Shown in pieces: positions 61,002 through 64,000 of a stretch of 64,000 bases of DNA. Position numbers and translations under genes: made by a program. Under the pieces are notes generated by a model. It worked only from the letters and a program-made list of their open reading frames with translations, made no database searches and was not told the DNA's origin. Origin of the DNA: CAZLMG01 sp964560765 (GTDB lineage Bacteria; Bdellovibrionota_B; Oligoflexia; Oligoflexales; CAZLMG01); assembly GCA_964560765.1 (NCBI GenBank), contig CAZLMG010000002.1, positions 62,001-126,000 of the forward strand. Reading direction: 5' to 3'. Position 1 is the first letter of the stretch. Each line of letters begins with the position of its first letter.

Positions 61002-62036
61002 ATGATCTTCGATTGGCTTGCTGGGATGTTTTCCAATGACCTAGCGATCGACCTCGGAACCGCAAACACGTTGGTTTACGTCAAGGGCAAGGGCATTGTC
61101 TGTAACGAGCCTTCCGTCGTCGCCATTCAACGCGATCACCGTGGTGGCAAGAAAATCCTAGCCGTCGGCCGTGAAGCAAAAGACATGCTTGGACGCACAC
61201 CAGGCTCGATTGTTGCCGTGCGGCCAATGAAGGACGGTGTCATCGCCGACTTCGAAATCACGGAAGCCATGCTGCGCTACTTCATCGAACGCGCGCACAA
61301 CCGCCGGACGATGGTTAAGCCTCGCATCATCATTTGTGTGCCTTACGGCATCACCGAAGTGGAAAAGCGCGCGGTAAAAGAATCCGCCGAATCTGCCGGC
61401 GCCCGCGAAGTTCACTTGATCGAAGAACCGATGGCGGCAGCTATTGGTGCCGGACTTCCCATCACCGAGCCAAGCGGCAGCATGATCGTCGACATCGGCG
61501 GCGGCACGACCGAAGTTGCTGTCATTTCGCTGGCGGGTATCGTCTATTCCCAGTCCGTTCGGGTCGGCGGCGACAAGATGGACGAAGCCATCGTCAACTA
61601 CCTCAAGCGTAAGTACAACTTATTGATTGGCGAGCGAACAGCTGAGCAAATCAAGATTTCCATCGGCACAGCCTATCCAGACGATGAAATCCGCACCATG
61701 CATGTCAAGGGCCGCGACCTCGTCGCCGGGATTCCCAAGACGATCGAAGTGGCTTCAGAGGAAATCCGAGAAGCTATTGCGGAGCCCGTGAACACCATCG
61801 TGGAAACGGTGCGAGTGGCGTTGGAAAAGACACCTCCAGAATTGGCGGCTGACATTGTCGACAAGGGTATCGTCTTAGCGGGCGGCGGAGCCCTGATCAA
61901 GAACCTGGACATCTTGCTCCGGGAAGAGACAGGCCTACCGATTATGATTGCCGATGATCCATTGACGGCTGTTGTCTTAGGTAGCGGCAAGGCACTCGAT
62001 CAGATTGATATTCTGAGCGGCGTTACGTTACGTTAA
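61002..62036 (+). CDS. mreB: Rod-shape-determining actin homologue MreB
   Basis: The bacterial actin that guides lateral wall synthesis. The actin-type phosphate loops are IDLGTANTLVYVKGKG near the start and VDIGGGTTEVAVISLAG near residue 163; EEPMAAAIGAGLP and LAGGGALIKNLD also match. Length 344 is typical. GGAGGAG lies eight bases before the ATG. It is followed by mreC, mreD and mrdA in the standard order. Confidence 0.98.
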   Translation: MIFDWLAGMFSNDLAIDLGTANTLVYVKGKGIVCNEPSVVAIQRDHRGGKKILAVGREAKDMLGRTPGSIVAVRPMKDGVIADFEITEAMLRYFIERAHNRRTMVKPRIIICVPYGITEVEKRAVKESAESAGAREVHLIEEPMAAAIGAGLPITEPSGSMIVDIGGGTTEVAVISLAGIVYSQSVRVGGDKMDEAIVNYLKRKYNLLIGERTAEQIKISIGTAYPDDEIRTMHVKGRDLVAGIPKTIEVASEEIREAIAEPVNTIVETVRVALEKTPPELAADIVDKGIVLAGGGALIKNLDILLREETGLPIMIADDPLTAVVLGSGKALDQIDILSGVTLR

Positions 62037-62125
62037 CGCCCATCACCTGCCGGCGCGGTCATGGTGTTGGCAGGTACACTTGCGCACGCACAAAGCATTC
62101 GCACTGGACTCGACACGAGGATTAG

Positions 62126-63019
62126 ATGAAGAAGGAGCGGAAAAGTCGCCGCATTCTACATATCTTGCTCGCTGTCGCCTTGCTTTCCCCTTTTGTTCTG
62201 TTTTCCACAGGAATGCAGCCTCGCACTGGCACAAATCTCGTGTCTAGCTTCCTGCAACAGCTCATTTATCCCGTCGAATACGCTTGGCATAGATCGACAG
62301 AATTTGTCCGCTCTAGCTGGAGCACCTACGTTTCGCTGACCAACGTCGCCGAAGAAAACGTAGCATTGCGAGCGGAAATTCAGCAGCTACAAGCGCGCAC
62401 TTTGGACTACGAAGAAAAAACTCTAGAGATTGGCAGACTGCGAGAGGTATTAGGGTTTACGCAACGCTTTCCGCAATCGCATGTGGTTGGACAGGTTGTT
62501 GGTGCCTACCGAGAAACGCCCTTTCACACCATGCGCATTGATCGTGGTAGCCAACATCAAATCAAAGTCGGAATGCCAGTGGTGAGTGCCCGTGGAGTCG
62601 TCGGCAAAATCATTCGTGTCGGTTTTTTTCACTCGGACGTCCAAATTATCACCGATCCCAACTTCCACATCGACGTGCTTTTGCAACGCACCCGAGTTCG
62701 CGGCGTTTTACAAGGATCTGCAGGTTCCCGCTGCATGCTTCGATTGCACCGCAAAGCAGAAATTCGTATCGGCGACACCATCATTACTTCCGGCATCGTT
62801 GGCGCTTTTCCCAAGGGACTGCCAGTGGGGCATGTTGTCCGAATCAGCTATGACGCGGATCAAGTTGCACAGGCCATCACCATCGACCCTTGGGTTGATC
62901 ACCGTCGACTAGAAGAAGTCGTCGTCCTATTACGCGAAGACTCAGAAGTCGAAAAGATCATCGATACGGCTGGCACGGAGTGGCTCTCCGGCGCCATCGA
63001 GCGGCCAAAGGGGGGATAG
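62126..63019 (+). CDS. mreC: Rod-shape-determining protein MreC
   Basis: Inner-membrane protein that bridges MreB to the wall machinery. A single N-terminal membrane helix (LHILLAVALLSPFVLF) is followed by a coiled coil (VALRAEIQQLQARTLDYEEK, near residues 75-110) and the beta-domain with SARGVVGKII, RTRVRGVLQGS and DTIITSGIVGAFPKGLPVG. Length 297 fits the family. It starts 89 bases after mreB. Confidence 0.95.
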   Translation: MKKERKSRRILHILLAVALLSPFVLFSTGMQPRTGTNLVSSFLQQLIYPVEYAWHRSTEFVRSSWSTYVSLTNVAEENVALRAEIQQLQARTLDYEEKTLEIGRLREVLGFTQRFPQSHVVGQVVGAYRETPFHTMRIDRGSQHQIKVGMPVVSARGVVGKIIRVGFFHSDVQIITDPNFHIDVLLQRTRVRGVLQGSAGSRCMLRLHRKAEIRIGDTIITSGIVGAFPKGLPVGHVVRISYDADQVAQAITIDPWVDHRRLEEVVVLLREDSEVEKIIDTAGTEWLSGAIERPKGG

Positions 63020-63021
63020 AC

Positions 63022-63597
63022 ATGGGCCCCAGTCGACTCAGTGATTTGCTGTCCCAGCCAGCCACACCGAAGTGGCGTCCTTCTCTCTGGCTGCTACATC
63101 CGCATACCAGAAGCTGGGGGCCGGACATTGCTGTCCTCGCCATGGTTGCTATCGTTCAGATCAACATTCTCCCCAACCTTACCGGGGGGTTTGAAGTGCT
63201 AGATGTTTTAACGCCAATGTTAGCCATCGCTGCCGTTCAGCTGCCGATCTTCCGAGCAATTTTTCTCGGCGTTGTGGCCGCCCTGCTGGTCGAGCCACAT
63301 AGCTCGCAGCCCGCTGGCTACTTTTTTTGTAGTTATGGCATCATGCTTTGCACGATCGTCTTTTTCCGTGATCATGTTTCGTGGCGCCAACCCAACACTT
63401 GGCTTGTAACTCTGAGCCTCTGCTGCATATGGCATAAAGGTTTTAGTGCCTTTGTCTATCAGGTTGCCGTCGGCACCGCCGAGACCTCGCCGAAATACTG
63501 GCTGGCCTTGTTGCTATCCGCTGTCCTGTCAATCGGGTTAGGCATGGGAATGGTGCTTTTGCTCCATGCCGGTCGCCATGAAGAAATGGGGACCTAA
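63022..63597 (+). CDS. mreD: Rod-shape-determining protein MreD
   Basis: A 191-residue membrane protein with about five to six hydrophobic segments, for example VEIAVL-type AVLAMVAIVQINILPNL and ALLLSAVLSIGLGMGMVLL. ATG 63022 with AAGGGGGG upstream is clearer than a start inside mreC. Sequence is poorly conserved in this family, so the call rests on size, topology and its place between mreC and mrdA. Confidence 0.88.
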   Translation: MGPSRLSDLLSQPATPKWRPSLWLLHPHTRSWGPDIAVLAMVAIVQINILPNLTGGFEVLDVLTPMLAIAAVQLPIFRAIFLGVVAALLVEPHSSQPAGYFFCSYGIMLCTIVFFRDHVSWRQPNTWLVTLSLCCIWHKGFSAFVYQVAVGTAETSPKYWLALLLSAVLSIGLGMGMVLLLHAGRHEEMGT

Positions 63598-63600
63598 CCG

Positions 63601-64000
63601 TGAAACGCATGGTTCGACATTCCCAGATCATGGTCGAAGGCAACTTTTTTTGGGCAACCATTGTCGTGGTTTCACTCGTCGGAACGCTCCTGGTCCGACT
63701 GTGGTATCTACAGGTCTATCGCGGCGAGCAGTATCGGTTGATGTCAGAGCGCAATCGCACACGCCGCATTGAGATACCCGCCCCACGTGGCGTCATGTAC
63801 GATCGCCATGGTCAGGTGGTACTAGGCAATCGACCATTTTTCGATTTGGTGTACATCCCTCAGTTCATTGCGGATCGGGATCAAACACTGAATGTCCTTT
63901 CTCGATTGCTGCACATTCCTGTCAAATCACTGGATCGGCGCCTGAAGATGGGAGCCGGCCGACCGAAATATTTGCCCGTCACGCTAAAGCGCAACCTAAC
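63601..64000 (+). CDS. mrdA: Penicillin-binding protein 2 (elongation transpeptidase), 3' end cut off
   Basis: Only the first 133 codons are in the window. It begins at a GTG three bases after the mreD stop, with a membrane helix (WATIVVVSLVGTLLVRLWYLQ), then the class B PBP motif PAPRGVMYDRHGQVVLGNRP. The RodA-associated PBP2 is the usual partner downstream of mreD and carries out peptide cross-linking for elongation. The transpeptidase domain lies beyond the window end. Confidence 0.93.

Overview
The window looks like an ordinary chromosomal stretch (about half G+C, gene-dense, both strands used) from a flagellated Gram-negative bacterium. A member of the Bdellovibrionota/Oligoflexia or a related former deltaproteobacterial lineage fits best. 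The reasons are the many single-copy lipoproteins of unknown function, a Gly-Gly-Asp-repeat lipoprotein, Myxococcus-type PilZ proteins, an FHA-GGDEF protein built like Bdellovibrio DgcB, and Gram-negative wall enzymes (MltG, AmpD, MreBCD-PBP2). This placement is inference from gene content. No rRNA or tRNA gene, CRISPR array, prophage or insertion sequence was seen. A run of 100 N (43531-43630) marks an assembly gap inside a repeat.

Layout. 1-10 kb: der (cut by the window edge) and rnc, mltG, two PilZ proteins, small unknowns, a methyltransferase, a Nudix hydrolase, pgi and hflX. 10.4-13.9 kb: a tightly overlapping four-gene set with an AurF-like diiron protein, an Asp-nucleophile alpha/beta hydrolase, an M24 metallopeptidase-fold protein and a short-chain dehydrogenase. 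It is the best candidate here for an undescribed pathway. 14-16.3 kb: lipoproteins. 16.4-19.5 kb: YggT, a membrane-anchored protein, an ABC exporter pair and an HNH protein. 19.5-26.3 kb: small membrane proteins, a fatty-acid desaturase with a phased direct-repeat operator, a fused two-domain glycosyltransferase, VanZ-like protein, flagellin, pentapeptide-repeat protein, rhombosortase-like protease and an isoaspartyl peptidase. 26.3-35 kb: an HU-like protein, a beta-helix lipoprotein, ExoIII, a WD40-like protein, a Cys-tailed lipoprotein, L31 type B, two lipoproteins and ampD. 35-43 kb: metabolic enzymes, an UMF1 transporter, an rRNA methyltransferase-like protein and an exported IucA/IucC-like protein. 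43-50 kb: the GGD-repeat lipoprotein, glk, ugd, FHA-GGDEF and lipoproteins. 51-58 kb: a membrane HExxH protein, FkbM methyltransferase and flippase, then glycosyltransferase, PQQ-type dehydrogenase and cytochrome c. 58-64 kb: nadK, a PpiD-like foldase, then mreB-mreC-mreD-mrdA (cut by the window end).

Links between genes. Four promoter-like sites share AAG-N16-CCGA and lie 46-55 bases upstream of flagellin and three lipoprotein genes, which suggests one FliA-type (sigma-28) regulon. Envelope and cell-shape functions dominate. Glk, Pgi and Ugd handle glucose phosphates and UDP-glucuronate precursor supply, and the FkbM, flippase and glycosyltransferase genes point to surface polysaccharide. 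C-di-GMP signalling is represented by one diguanylate cyclase and two PilZ proteins, only one of which keeps the full c-di-GMP-binding motif.
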